Numbered from the stretch's first letter, positions 22,860 to 34,167 are shown. The stretch is DNA of 64,000 nucleotides from Prorocentrum cordatum (GCA_963575745.1 CAUYUJ010014344.1:235725-299724), one strand, 5' to 3'. The notes: generated by a model from the letters alone, not told the origin. Numbers and translations: made by a program.

Positions 22860-24420
22860 ATTGGCCGCCTGCGTGTGCGGCTCGACTCTTGGGGCGCTTT
22901 TGGGGCGCTCTTGGGAGGCTTGTTTGGGACTTCGGGGGCCGTCTTGGAGACCTTGGCCCGTCTTGGGGCCATCTTGGGCGTCTTGGAGGGGTCGTTTGGC
23001 GTCTCGAAGCCTTCGTGGGCCGTCTTGGAGGCCTCTTGGGTGCTTCTTGGCCCGTCTTGAGGCCCTCTTCGACCCGGAAAAGCTCTGGAACCGCTCGTCC
23101 CGGCCGTGCTGCGCTCGTCCCGGCCCCCTCCCCCCCTCCAAATCGGCCCTCTTGGGCCGTCTTGGGGACCTCTTGGGCCGTCTTGGGGCCGTCTTGGGCC
23201 GTCTGGAGGCCGTCTTGGGGGCCTCTTGGGCCATTGAGCGTCGGGAAGCCGGAAAGGCGGAAAAACAAAAAGCATCGAAAAACACTATGGAAAATCAACA
23301 ATTTTAGACTCTTGGGGCGCTCTTGGGAGGCTTGTTTGGGACCTCGGGGGCCGTCTTGGAGACCTCTTGGCCCGTCTTGGGGCCATCTTGGGCGTCTTGG
23401 AGGGGTCGTTTGGCGTCTCGGAGCCTTCGTGGGCCGTCTTGGAGGCCTCTTGGGGGCTTATTGGCCCGTCTTGAGGCCCTCTTCGACCCGGAAAAGCTCT
23501 GGAACCGCTCGTCCCGGCCGTGCTGCGCTCGTCCCGGCTCCCTCCCCCCCTCCAAGTCGGCCCTCTTGGGCCGTCTTGGGGACCTCTTGGGCCGTCTTGG
23601 GGCCGTCTTGGGCCGTCTGGAGGCCGTCTTGGGGGCCTCTTGGGCCATTTTGGGGCTATCTTTGGAGCTTTTTTTGCCCGTCTTGGAGCGTCGGACAGCC
23701 GGAAAGACGGAGAAGCAAAAAACGTCGAAAAACATTGTGGAAAATCAACAATTTTAGACTCTTTGGGCCCTCTTGGGAGGCTTGTTTGGGGCCTCGGGGG
23801 CCGTCTTGGAGACCTCTTGGCCCGTCTTGGGGCCATCGTGGGCGTCTTGGAGCGGTCGTTTGGCGTCTCGGAGCCGTCGTGGGCCGTCTTGGAGGCCTCT
23901 TGGGGGCTTCTTGGCCCGTTTTGAGGCCCTCTTGGGCCCGGAAAAGCCCTGGAACCGCTCGTCCCGGCCGTGCTGCGCTCGTCCCGGCCCCCTCCCCCCC
24001 TCCAAATCGGCCCTCTTGGGCCGTATTGGGGACCTCTTGGGCCGTCTTGGGGCCGTCTTGGGCCGTCTGGAGGCCGTCTTGGGGGCCTCTTGGGCCATCT
24101 TGGGGCTATCTTTGGGGCCTCTTTGGCCGTCTTGGAGCGTCGGGAAGCCGGAAAGGCGGGAAAGCAAGAAACGTCGAAAAACACTCGGGAAAATCAACAA
24201 TTTTAGACTCTTTGGGCCCTCTTGGGAGGCTTGTTTGGGACCTCGGAGGCCGTCTTGGAGACCTCTTGGCCCGTCTTGGGGCCATCGTGGGCGTCTTCGA
24301 GCGGTCGTTTGGCGTCTCGGAGCCTTCGTGGGCCGTCTTGGAGGCCTCTTGGGGGCTTCTTGGCCCGTCTTGAGGCCCTCTTGGGCCCGGAAAAGCCCCG
24401 TGAGTCGCTCGTCCCGGACC
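22860..24420. repeat. 450-bp tandem repeat, about 3.5 copies
   Basis: The anchor AAAATCAACAATTTTAGACT occurs at 23291, 23741 and 24190, a 449-450 base period. Each unit is built from short subrepeats of the CTTGGGGCCGTCTTGG type plus a CTCGTCCCGGCC...CCCCCCTCC block. 450 is divisible by three, so long Leu/Gly/Trp-rich open frames arise on the + strand and Pro/Arg/Lys-rich ones on the other; these are not genes. Confidence 0.92.
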
Positions 24421-24527
24421 CCCCCCGCTCGCGCCGGACCCCCCCCCCCCCTCCAAATCGACCGGACCGGGCTCCCGGGGGAGGGGTTTGGGGAGGGGGA
24501 AGCATCTCACACGCCGATGATCCCCAA

Positions 24528-24568
24528 GGGGTCGGCGGATATAGGTTTACGCCACATCCGCCGACCCC
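24528..24568. repeat. Perfect 13-bp-arm hairpin
   Basis: GGGGTCGGCGGAT at 24528-24540 and its exact complement ATCCGCCGACCCC at 24556-24568 with a 15-base loop. The arm motif also occurs near 22605 and 25223, and a partial form near 21972. Confidence 0.85.
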
Positions 24569-24599
24569 TCTGTAAGCTACTGCGCGACCAGGACTGCAT

Positions 24600-25215
24600 T
24601 CCACGAGGCTTGCCCGATTCCTCGGAGGCTCTTGGGGGCGTTTGGGGCTCTGTTCGGGCCCCCCTGGGGGCTTCTTGGGGCGGGTTGGGGGCTTCTTGAG
24701 ACAACCTGGGGGCGTCATGGGGTCGAAGGCTGGAAATGTGGGTTCGGGTTCCCCCCGTGGGCCCCCATTTGGCGCTGTCTGGGGGCCCTCTAGGGCCGTC
24801 ATCGGGGCCTCTTCGGCGGTGTTGGGACCTTTGTAGGCCGTCTTGGAGCTGTCCTAGGGATCTTTTGGGTCGTCTTGCACGGTATGAAAGCGCAACAGGC
24901 GAACATGTTTAAAACAAACGTTTACCTAAGGGAATGGGGCAATGTTCATTTCTTCGGTGCCTTTTGGGAGGCCTCTTGGAGGCCTCTTGGGGCGTTTTGG
25001 AGGCATCTTGGGCCGTCCGGATGCCATCTTGGTCGTCTTGGACGATCATTCGACGATTCGGGGCTATCTTGGATTGTCTTGGGGCCCACTTGGAGCCCTC
25101 TTGGCCCGTTTTGGGGCCCTCTATGTTCCCGTGGCGCGGTCGTCCGGGGCCCGGGGGGGGGTCAAATCTCTTGTTTGGGGTCCCTGGGGGGGTATGGGGG
25201 GGGAACGAAGTCACC
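24600..25215. repeat. CTTGGGG-type minisatellite fragments
   Basis: Two blocks (about 24610-24865 and 24945-25140) of degenerate GGCCTCTTGGGG and GCCGTCTTGG units, separated by a 90-base unique segment. Same family as the 450-bp tandem repeat. Confidence 0.7.
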
Positions 25216-25397
25216 CGCCTAGAGACCCACAATGGGTCGGCGGACTGTCAAGATGTGCGTTTCCTGAACAAAGAGTAAGGTTGCTACAAGATAGTACTTG
25301 GAGCCTATACACAAAATTTTGAAACCATTCCATGCGTTAGCGTTCACAGCAATCGCTTGAAAGGCCCATGAGGGCCCTGATCTACTAAAGGCTGCTC

Positions 25398-26487
25398 CTA
25401 GTCAAGCTGCGGTTTCAGTCCCAGCCGAGTCCAGCAGGCGTCGACGACGACGGCGATCCCACTCGGCAGTATCCATATCGTCATCGGAGGGGAAGGCAGA
25501 TTCACCAACACCCTCGTCCTCTCGTCCTCCAAATCGTCGCCCTCGCAGTTTAGGGCCAAGTAACGGTTCTTGCGGTAAGGCCCAGACCTAGCACCAGCAT
25601 CAGCAGGGACATCGGCAGGAGGCTTTTCGTTCTCGTCCTCTCTTTCGGACGTGCCAGGCACCCCCGTGATCCTTCGGTGGGGCGCATCCTTGAGTCGCCC
25701 CCTTAATGGCGCCAACGCAGCTTCAAGCTCAGGGTCCTCACCTTCTTGACCACAACCCCTGTCCAAGCGGAGGCGGAGGAAGGCGAGGTCAGGATCTGAG
25801 TCGGGCGGAGGTGGCAAGGGGAACTCCTTCCGAATATCCTCATGTTTATCCTCCCAGTCCTTAAGGTCCAACTGGAGCGTGTCCCGCTTCATGCGCAGGT
25901 TGTGGATTCTCTCGTCGCAATCGGTAGCCGTAGCCAACGCCACATCCCTCATAGTAGGAGTATCGATGATAGCCTTATCCACCTTAGACAGTTTTCGCTG
26001 CATCCAGTGCGCCCGCTTAGTCGCCCGTTAGGACTGAAGCGATGCGGGTAGGAGCGCAGCCTTTGATGCGCGATAACAATATGGCCGACTCTTCGTATCA
26101 TTGATGAGGTCATCGAGGGTCCCAGCACCATCAGTACGACTAGATATCTTCTGAAGGTCGTTGAGATGACGTTTCGTAGATGCGATGACATCCGTGAGGG
26201 ATGTATAGTCGATCGCATCTTCATCATCAAGGCCAGGATTTTTGGCCTCCAGGAAAAAGGGTCAAGTTTGCCAGAGCACACCCCAGAACGGTCGCGCCGT
26301 CCACGGTGACGTCCATGTTCTGAATGTTCCCGATCCCGACCACGTCCTTGTCCTCCAAGTGGGGGGAAACACCGTCAGAAAGCCCTCCGGGGAGCCCGCG
26401 AACTTGATCGTGCCCCACGTATGCAGCTCCACACTTGCTGCAACAAGCATGGCCCCAGTGGTCAATTTCCAAGTGGCCACACATGTT

Positions 26488-26552
<65 letters not shown>

Positions 26553-26562
26553 GTAGTTCCAC
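25398..26562 (-). pseudogene. Broken coding remnant of unknown function
   Basis: Minus-strand sequence that reads like protein outside any simple repeat. The first part (after a (CA)n run) has RNMCGHLEIDHWGHACCSKC, a Cys/His cluster that could bind zinc, then VTVDGATVLGCAL and LFPGG. A frameshift near 26240 leads to GLDDEDAIDYTSLTDVIAST, KRHLNDLQKI and TLDDLINDTK, then one in-frame TAA near 26030, then a 201-codon frame (stop at 25398) with a helical, coiled-coil-like stretch (RIHNLRMKRDTLQLDLKDWE) and a Pro/acidic middle. GC is moderate. It may be ORF1 of a retroelement or a decayed host gene; I cannot tell which. The mature start is unknown. Confidence 0.5.
26490..26551. repeat. (CA)n microsatellite
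   Basis: About 60 bases of uninterrupted CA, immediately 5' of the left inverted-repeat arm. Confidence 0.95.
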
Positions 26563-26570
26563 TGGCTCTT

Positions 26571-27436
26571 CTTATTTAATCGCTTCGCTCATTCCGCCGG
26601 CCCATACAGTCTCATGTCTGCCGTTTGCCCGAGGGCCTGGTGTCAATGCGGCGCTTTGGGGGTTCCTGGGGCCGCTTGGGGGACTCCTGGGGCGCTCGGG
26701 GGGGCATTTGGGGGGCCTCCTGGGGCCGCTGGGGGGACTCTTGGGGGCCTCCTGAGGGCCTCGTGGGGGCCTCTTGGGGCCTCTTAGGGGCCTCTTGGGG
26801 CCTCGTAGGGGCTTCTTAGGGCCGAGGGCTCGAAATGTTGTTTCGTGTTCCCTCTCTGGGGCCCCTTTTGGGGCGTTCTTGGGGCCCTCTTGGACCGTCT
26901 TGGAGGCTTCTTGGGCCGTCTTCGAGCCCTCTTGGGCCATCTTGGGGCCCTCTTGGGGGCCTCTTGAGCCCTCTTGGGGCGATCTTGGGGGCCTCTTGGG
27001 CCGTCTTGGGGCGTCGGGAAGCCGAAAAGGTGGAAGCTCCAAAATCTCTCAAAAACCTAAGGGGAAACAATGAATTTTGCCTCCGGGGGCCCTCTTGGGA
27101 GTGCTCTTGGAGGCCTCTTGGGGCGTCTGGGGGCTATCTTGGGCGTCTTGGAGCGATCTTGTGGCATGCCGGACCCCTCGTGTACCATCTTGGGGGCCTC
27201 TTGGGGGCCTCTTGGCCTTTCTTGGGGCTCTCGGGGACGTCTCGGAGCCCTGTTGGTGCGCTCATGGAGCGCTCCTGGAGCGCTCTGGGGGAGTCTCCCG
27301 GGGATCGGTCGGGGATCGCCCGGGGTACTTTTCGTCCGGGGACCCCCAGGGGCCGCCCCGCGCGCGCGAACTAGAGAATTGTTAACCAGTTACCGGAGAT
27401 CTTAGCACGCCTCTGGCCCGTTGGGCCGGCGAATTT
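26571..27436 (+). repeat. Left arm of ~860-bp inverted repeat
   Basis: Starts TTATTTAATCGCTTCGCTCA and ends GGGCCGGCGAAT. It matches the reverse complement of 30751-31606 along its whole length with only scattered single-base differences and 1-bp indels. Internally it is CTTGGGGCCTC-type minisatellite (26660-27250), then a unique end with GAACTAGAGAATTGTTAACC. No gene within. Confidence 0.92.
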
Positions 27437-27636
27437 CGGTGGGAACGAGTGCCAGCACGCCACCCAGCGTTGCTCCACCCCCGCGGCGCCATGTCATGCA
27501 CAGCGAAGCAAGAGCGCACGTGCTCCGACAGCAGCTCACAGAAAGCAGATGCTCCCCTAGAAGCAGCGGTTGCACAGGGTACTCGAGCCTGCCCCTTGGC
27601 TTGAGCCAAAATGGCCTGAGCCAAGAAGGCTACGGA
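27437..27636. other. Unique segment in the inverted-repeat spacer
   Basis: Short sequence with no recognised gene, next to the GGA and GAT arrays. Confidence 0.3.
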
Positions 27637-28172
27637 GGATAAGGAGGAGGAGGAGGAGAAGGAGGAGGAGGAGGGGTGATGCTGATGCTGATGATGCTGA
27701 TGATGATGATGATGGTGGTACTGATGATGATGAAGATGATGATATTGATGGTGATGGTGATGATGATGATGATGATGATGACGATGATGATGGTGGTGGT
27801 GGTAATGGTGACGGTGATGGTGATGATGAGTGTGATGGTGATGGTGGTGGTGGTGATGGCAGTGGTGATGGTGATGATGATGCTGATGATGACGATGATG
27901 GTGATAATGATGTTGATGATGGTGATGCTGATGATGATGATGACGGTGACGATGGTGATGTTGACGAGGAGCAACGATGATGCTGATGATGGTGATGATG
28001 ATGACGACGACAACGACGACGACGACGAGGCGAAGACATTGACGATCATGACGACGATGACGACGATGACGAGGACGCCGACGCGCCAGCGACGGCGACG
28101 ACGACGGCGACGACGGCGGCGCCAACGGCGGCGACGACGGCGACGACGACGACGGCGGCGGCGCCACCGCCG

Positions 28173-28214
<42 letters not shown>

Positions 28215-29083
28215 GCATTTCTGATGGTGTTGATGCTTCTGCCTTCGATGCTGATGGTGATGAGGATGACGATGGTGATGGCGATGACGGTGACGATGAT
28301 GACGATAATGCTAATGATGACGATGATCATATCGATGACGATGCTGGTGCTGGTGATGCTGATGCTGATGATGGTGATGGTGGTGGTAATGCTGATGGTG
28401 ATGCTGATGGTGGTGGTGATGGTGATGGTAATGGTAATGGGGGTGGTGATGATGATGCTGATGATGATGATAGCGATGACGGTGGTGATGATGGTTTGAA
28501 TGATGATGTTGATGCTGATGTTCGTGATGCTGATGGTGATGGTGATGATCTGGATGATAATGGTGATGATGTCGATGCTGATGGTTGTGATGGTGATGGT
28601 GATGCCGAGAGTGATGGTGATGATGATGATGAAGACGTTGATGACGATGCTGATGCTGATGATGATGCTAATGGTGATGATGATGTTGGTGATGATGGTG
28701 ATGCTGATGATGATGGCGGCGGTGGTGGCGATGGTGGTTGTGCTGATGTTGCTGATGATGATGCTGGTGGTGATGGTGATGGAGGTGGTCATGATGATGG
28801 TGATGATGATGCTGATGGCGATGATGGTGATGCTGATGCTGATGGTGGTGGTGGTGATGATACCAGTGTCACCGCGATGATAATGATGGCGATGATGGTG
28901 ATGTCGCTGCTGATTGTGATGCTGGTGGTGATGATGATGGTGATGATGGTGGTGATGGTCATGGAGGTGGTCATGATGATGGTGATGATGATGGTGATGG
29001 TGATGATGATGGTGATGCTGATTATCATGATGATGATGGTGATGATGATGATGACGACGATGATGATGATGATGCTGCTGATG

Positions 29084-29115
<32 letters not shown>

Positions 29116-29180
29116 GATGATGAAGATGGTGGTGGTGGTGGTGGTAATGATGATGATGGTGGTGGTGGTGATGATAGTGC
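27637..29180. repeat. GAT/GGT trinucleotide array, 1.5 kb
   Basis: A short GGA run (27638-27675), then nearly continuous GAT, GGT and GCT triplets, with a GAC/GGC-rich section at about 27995-28165. The strand keeps one phase for long stretches, giving Asp-, Met- or His-rich open frames that are artefacts of the repeat. Confidence 0.95.
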
Positions 29181-30490
29181 CGCCAGGGTGCGGAGGACGA
29201 GTTTCCAGCCAGTCCCACCGACCCCCCACCCCACCCCTGGGGCCTGCCTGAGAGGAAAGGGGGAGGGAGTAGAGGGGGTGGAAAAGGTGCAGGAGAAGGG
29301 ACAGGTATCGCAGCGGGGGAGAAGCAGGAGGAGGAGGAGGAGGAGGAGGCGGAGGCGGAGGAGGAGGAGGAGGGGGGGAGAGGAAGGAATGGGAAGGGGA
29401 TGGGCAAGGAGGAGGAAGAGGAGGGAACTTAGTCTGAGGAGGAGTTTCTGGCCAGTCCCGCCGACCCCCACCCTTCAACACCCACGGCTTGAAAGTAAGG
29501 GGGAGGGAGGAGAGGGAGTGGAAGAGGTGGAGAAGAAGGGAAAGAACACGCACCGAGAGGGGGAGGAGGAGGACGTGCAAAGGGAAGAGCGAGGAAAAGA
29601 AGGAGGGGGGGGCGGGAGAAAGGCGGGAGGAACGGGACGTGAATAGGGAAAGAGGAGGAGGGGAATGAAGGCGAGGAGGAGGAGAGGAGGAGGAGGAGGA
29701 GGAGGTGGGGGAGGATGAGGAGGGGAGGAGGAGGAGGAGGAGGAGGAGGAGGAGGTTGGAGACGGGAGGAGGGGAGGAGGAGGGAGGAAGAGCGAAGCAG
29801 ATGGAAGGGGGAGGAAGGAGGGAGGGAGGGGGGGGGAGGGAGGGGGGGAAGACGAGTGAAGGGAGGGAGAAGAGGTGGGCGAGGTGGGGGAGAACGACAC
29901 TGAAACGCAGCGGGATGGGGAGCATGTGTAAAGGGAGGATGGAGGCGAAGACGATGGTTGGAGAAAGGCGGGAGGAAGGGGAAGGGGAAGGAGAAGGAGG
30001 AGGAGAAGAGGAGGAGGAGAAAGAGGCGGGAGGCGGGAGGAGGAGGAGGCGGATGATGATGAGGAGGAGGAGGAGGAGGAGGAGAAGTTTCCAGCCAGTG
30101 CCACCGACCCCCCTCCCATAGGGGCGAGGTGGAACTTCCAGCCAGTCCCACCAACCCCCCGCCCCTCCCACCCCGGGGGGCTGAGAGGAAAGAGGGAGGG
30201 AGGAGAGGGGGCGGAAGAGGTGTTGGAGAGAAGAGAGGAAACGCAGCGGGGGGAGGAGGAAGAGGAGGAGAAGGAGGACGTGTAAAAGGAAGGAGGGAGG
30301 ATAAGAAGGTAGTGTAAGAAAGGCGGGAGGAAGAGGAACAGGAAGGGGAAGGGGAATGGGATGGAGGAGACGGAGAAGGAGGAGAACGTGAAAAGGGAAG
30401 AGGGAGGAGACAAATGAGGGGGGAAGGAAGGCGGGAGGAAGGGGAATGGGGCTGAGGAAGGAGGAGGTGGAGAAGGAGGAAGAACAATGC
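29181..30490. repeat. GGA-rich array with interspersed TTTCCAGCCAGTCCCACCGA units
   Basis: Purine-rich GGA/GGGA arrays are punctuated at about 29199, 29449, 30085 and 30133 by a conserved motif (TTCCAGCCAGTCCCACCGAC and a C-tract). This suggests a larger unit of variable length, a microsatellite plus a short unique block, amplified in tandem. Confidence 0.8.
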
Positions 30491-30750
30491 AAACCCAAGA
30501 CCCATCGAACAGATTACAATCATCCCTCCCTCCAAGTTCCCTCTTCAAAGGCACCATAAAAAGGGGTTGTTCTCACTGAAGGAATGCCCCGTAGGAAGAC
30601 AACCGTTTGAACATCCTAAACCGCGCCAGCAACGCCGTTCCTGGTACTCCAACACCGCGAATCAACGTAATTGTTGCGCCCTGACTATCCAACATCGTGC
30701 CAGATTATTATTCAGGGGCCATGGAAATCTTTGAAACTGCTGTACATTCG
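30491..30750. other. Unique segment before the right arm
   Basis: About 260 bases without repeats or recognisable coding sequence. Confidence 0.3.
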
Positions 30751-31606
30751 CCGGCCCAACGGGCCAGAGGCGTGCTGAGATCTCCGGTAACTGGTTGACA
30801 ATTCTCTAGTTCGCGCGCGCGGGGTGGCCCCTGGGGGTCCCCGGACGAAAAGTACCCCGGGCGATCCCCGACCGATCCCCGGGAGACTCCCCCAGAGCGC
30901 TCCAGGAGCGCTCCATGAGCGCACCAACAGGGCTCCGAGACGTCCCCGAGAGCCCCAAGAAAGGCCAAGAGGCCCCCAAGAGGCCCCCAAGATGGTACAC
31001 GAGGGGTCCGACATGCCACAAGATCGCTCCAAGACGCCCAAGATAGCCCCCAGACGCCCCAAGAGGCCTCCAAGAGCACTCCCAAGAGGGCCCCCGGAGG
31101 CAAAATTCATTGTTTTCCCTTAGGTTTTTGAGAGATTTTGGAGCTTCCACCTTTTCGGCTTCCCGACGCCCCAAGACGGCCCAAGAGGCCCCCAAGATCG
31201 CCCCAAGAGGGCCCAAGAGGCCCCCAAGAGGGCCCCAAGATGGCCCAAGAGGGCTCGAAGACGGCCCAAGAAGCCTCCAAGACGGTCCAAGAGGGCCCCA
31301 AGAACGCCCCCAAAGGGGCCCCAGAGAGGGAACACGAAACAACATTTCGAGCCCTCGGCCCTAAGAAGCCCCTACGAGGCCCCAAGAGCCCCTAAGAGGC
31401 CCCAAGAGGCCCCCACGAGGCCCTCAGGAGGCCCCCAAGAGTCCCCCAAGCGGCCCCAGGAGGCCCCCAAATGCCCCCCCGAGCGCCCCAGGAGTCCCCC
31501 AAGCGGCCCCAGGAACCCCCAAAGCGCCGCATTGACACCAGGCCCTCGGGCAAACGGCAGACATGAGACTGTATGGGCCGGCGGAATGAGCGAAGCGATT
31601 AAATAA
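30751..31606 (-). repeat. Right arm of ~860-bp inverted repeat
   Basis: Reverse complement of the left arm. Differences are few (for example G/A changes in otherwise identical translated frames, plus 1-bp indels around 31390). The high similarity of a sequence of this kind implies a recent event or ongoing gene conversion. Confidence 0.92.
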
Positions 31607-31619
31607 AACGAGTGCGCGT

Positions 31620-31935
31620 GGCGCGTCCCGCCCTCCATCCGTGAAGCTCTTGCAAACTTAAAAAGAGAATCTGCGCAGCGCTAAGGCGAGAGCCACATTT
31701 GAAACGGAACCGCACCCCATCCGCGAAAACTCTTGCAAACTGTTTAAGACGAATGCGCTCGGCGCGAAGGCGAGAGGCACATTTTGAAAACGGCCCGCCC
31801 TCCATCCGTGAAGCTCTTGCAAACGTTTAAGACGAATGTGCGCGGCGCTAAGACGAGAGCTATATTTTGAATGCGGCCCGCCCTCCATCCGTGACGCCCT
31901 TGCTAAGTTCAGCTTGAGGATCACAAGTGGCGAGG
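31620..31935. repeat. ~85-bp satellite, about 4 clean units
   Basis: CCCTCCATCCGTGAAGCTCT-like boxes at about 31629, 31713 (diverged), 31799 and 31881 give an 82-86 base period. The unit also has TTGCAAAC, TTTAAGACGAATG, GGCGCTAAGGCGAGAGCC and ACATTTTGAA. This is the best-preserved locus of the family. Confidence 0.85.
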
Positions 31936-32017
31936 AAGTTTCAGGCGAAACGCCCAGCCCGCCCTACCAACACGCCTCGGGCCCCGACATGGCGGAGTTA
32001 CTTATAAGGAAATTGGA

Positions 32018-32230
32018 ATGAAGGAGGAGGAGGAGGAGGAGGAGGAGGAGGAAGAGGATAAGGAGGTGGAGGAGGAGAAGGAGGAGCAGGAGAACGACGA
32101 CGACGACGAGGACGAGGACGAGGAGCAGGAGGAGGAGGGGAAGGAGGAGGAGAAGGAGGAGAAGGAGGAAGGAGGGGAGGAGAAGGAAGGGAGAGGAAGG
32201 AGGGAAGGGAGGGGAGGGAGGGCGAGGTGG
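32018..32230. repeat. GGA microsatellite
   Basis: GGAGGA array with GAC and GAA interruptions. Confidence 0.9.
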
Positions 32231-33186
32231 AGGAGGGCGGACCCGCCCTGGAGCGGGAGCGGCCTCGCAGCAGGGCGACCGTGCGTGCCACGGTGGCGAC
32301 CGAGCGTCGCACGGGAGAGTTCTCCGCAGCAGGGCGGGTGGAGGAGGAGGAGGAGGAGGAGGAGGCCCATCTAGGAGGCCTAGAGAGTCGAGTCGAGGAG
32401 CCCGGTCGAGGTGGAGTCGGGTCGAGGTCTTCAGACGTCCCATTTCCGGCGAAAACGCCCCCCAGCGAGGCTTACCTCCCGGCGCAGACGGCCCCACGGC
32501 AGAGATGACCTCTCGGCGTAGACGGCCCCTGGCGGAGACGACCTGCCAGCGGAGAAGACTCACATTGAAAACGACTCGCCAAGAAGCAAGCGGGTATTTG
32601 TTTTTTGAAGTTTAGGGGTTCCTAGGGCCTTCCACGGGCCCAGGACCGTCAAGGCATCATTCAGGACATGAAGCGCTGGTCCCAGGGGAAGGCCCCAGGG
32701 TCCATGACCCGTTTCCCTCAGGACCGTTTCTTTTATGCCACAAGAGCCCTGGCGAAGACCATTCGTGCCCGCGGCCGCAGGACAAGTGCAAGTTTTGCAA
32801 GAAGTACCTCGACTTTGTGAAGGCGCAGGAGGAGCAGGAGGCCGCAGCCAGCAAGGCGCCGTTCCCCCTTGCCGCCCCAGGACGCCGTCTGGCGCAGCCC
32901 CACGAGGCGAGCTGGCACACAGGGCTGCTGGCCTCCTCGAAGGCGCTCGCCATCCAAAGAGGGCGATGCTTGACTTTGAGAGGGCGCCTAGGGCCTTCTA
33001 GGAGGGCCCCTGGATTCCGCGTCCAGCCCCGTTCCCAGACATCCGACAGCGTGATTTGTTTTCTGTGCGCGGCCCCATTGGTCCCGGCCCCCCTCCCCGG
33101 GTGGGCTTTCGTCCCGCATCCGTGTTTGATGGCCCCGTGGCCCGACAACGAGCCCCAGTGGTCGGGGTCGAGAGAAGACGCAGCGG
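32231..33186. other. No confirmed gene; possible Cys-rich coding fragment
   Basis: On the + strand about 32736-32840 one frame reads CHKSPGEDHSC, then DKCKFCKKYLDFVKAQEEQE, a C-x-H/C-x-x-C pattern that could be a decayed zinc-binding protein or retroelement ORF1. The frame continues open to about 33203 without further motifs. No family recognised. Confidence 0.25.
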
Positions 33187-33900
33187 CATATATGTATGTA
33201 TAGACTGTATATACGCAGTTTTTATATATAAACCGGCATGCAAACATACATATATACGTATCTACATATCCACACATCCATACACGTTAGAGTTGCACGC
33301 ATGTATGTATGTAGGAACGTATGTATGTATGTATGTATGTATGTATGTATGTATGCATGCATGCATGCAGGCATGCATGTATGTATGTATGTGTGTGTTT
33401 GTATATATGTATGTATGTATGTATGCACGCATACATGTATGTATGTATACATGTGTACATGTATGTTTGCATATGGACGTATGCATTTGTTGTATGTATG
33501 TATATATGTATGCATGTATGCATGTATGTATGTATAAATGTGTGTGTGTGCATGTATGTATGTATGTACGTATGTACGTATGTACGTATGTACGTATGTA
33601 CGTATGTACGTATGTACGTATGTATGTATATATGTATGTATGCATGCATGCATGTATGTATGTATGTGTATATATGTATATGTGTATGTATGTGTCTATG
33701 TACGTACGTACGTATGTACGTATGTATGTATGTAGGTAGGTAGGTAGGTAGGTATGGTTGCATGGTTGTATGTATGAATGCACGTATGTTTGTGCCAACG
33801 TATGTATGTATGTTTATTTTATATATATATGCATAGATCTGTATGTTCATGCATGAAGGTATGAAAGTGTGTGTGTGCACGTATGTGTATGTGTGTACAG
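33187..33900. repeat. (ATGT)n tetranucleotide array
   Basis: Mostly ATGT/GTAT units with ATGC and ACGT variants from about 33299 to 33825, flanked by looser TATG sequence. All six frames are open for long stretches (Tyr/Met/Cys/Val or Thr/His/Ile-rich), a known effect of tetranucleotide arrays. Confidence 0.95.
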
Positions 33901-34166
33901 ACCGTCGTAGTGTGAAAGCTAATGCTAGGAAAGCGAGTTCCTGGTGGGAAACTGTGTAGCATGCGAGTCTGCAGCAAGGAATCATGAGGTATGTGAATCC
34001 CCGACAACGAGGTATGGGGAATGTGAGGGGATGCGATTGTCCTGTTGGCTCACAGCACCTCATGTTTCCAACTTGAAGCTCCTATGTTATGTTGACCGCA
34101 CCGAAATAGCACTGCCAGCAAATGCTCCCTGCACGATGAACGCATGCGCATTGCTTGGTAAGGTTT
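33901..34166. other. Unique, lower-GC sequence upstream of thiM
   Basis: Not repetitive and visibly less GC-rich than most of the window. Probably the promoter/5' region of thiM; no TATA-type element can be assigned (dinoflagellate promoters are poorly defined). Confidence 0.35.
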
Positions 34167-34167
34167 G

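Noticed and set aside
22889-24373. 494-codon + frame rich in Leu, Gly, Trp, Ser
   Set aside because: The 450-bp repeat unit is a multiple of three, so a chance frame is propagated; three frames on each strand behave the same way.
28046-30498. Several 370-570-codon frames, His/Ile- or Pro/Ser/Leu-rich
   Set aside because: Produced by GAT and GGA microsatellites; no non-repeat protein sequence.
33056-34063. Overlapping 130-260-codon frames (Tyr/Met/Cys or Thr/His/Ile rich)
   Set aside because: ATGT tetranucleotide array is open in most frames by nature.
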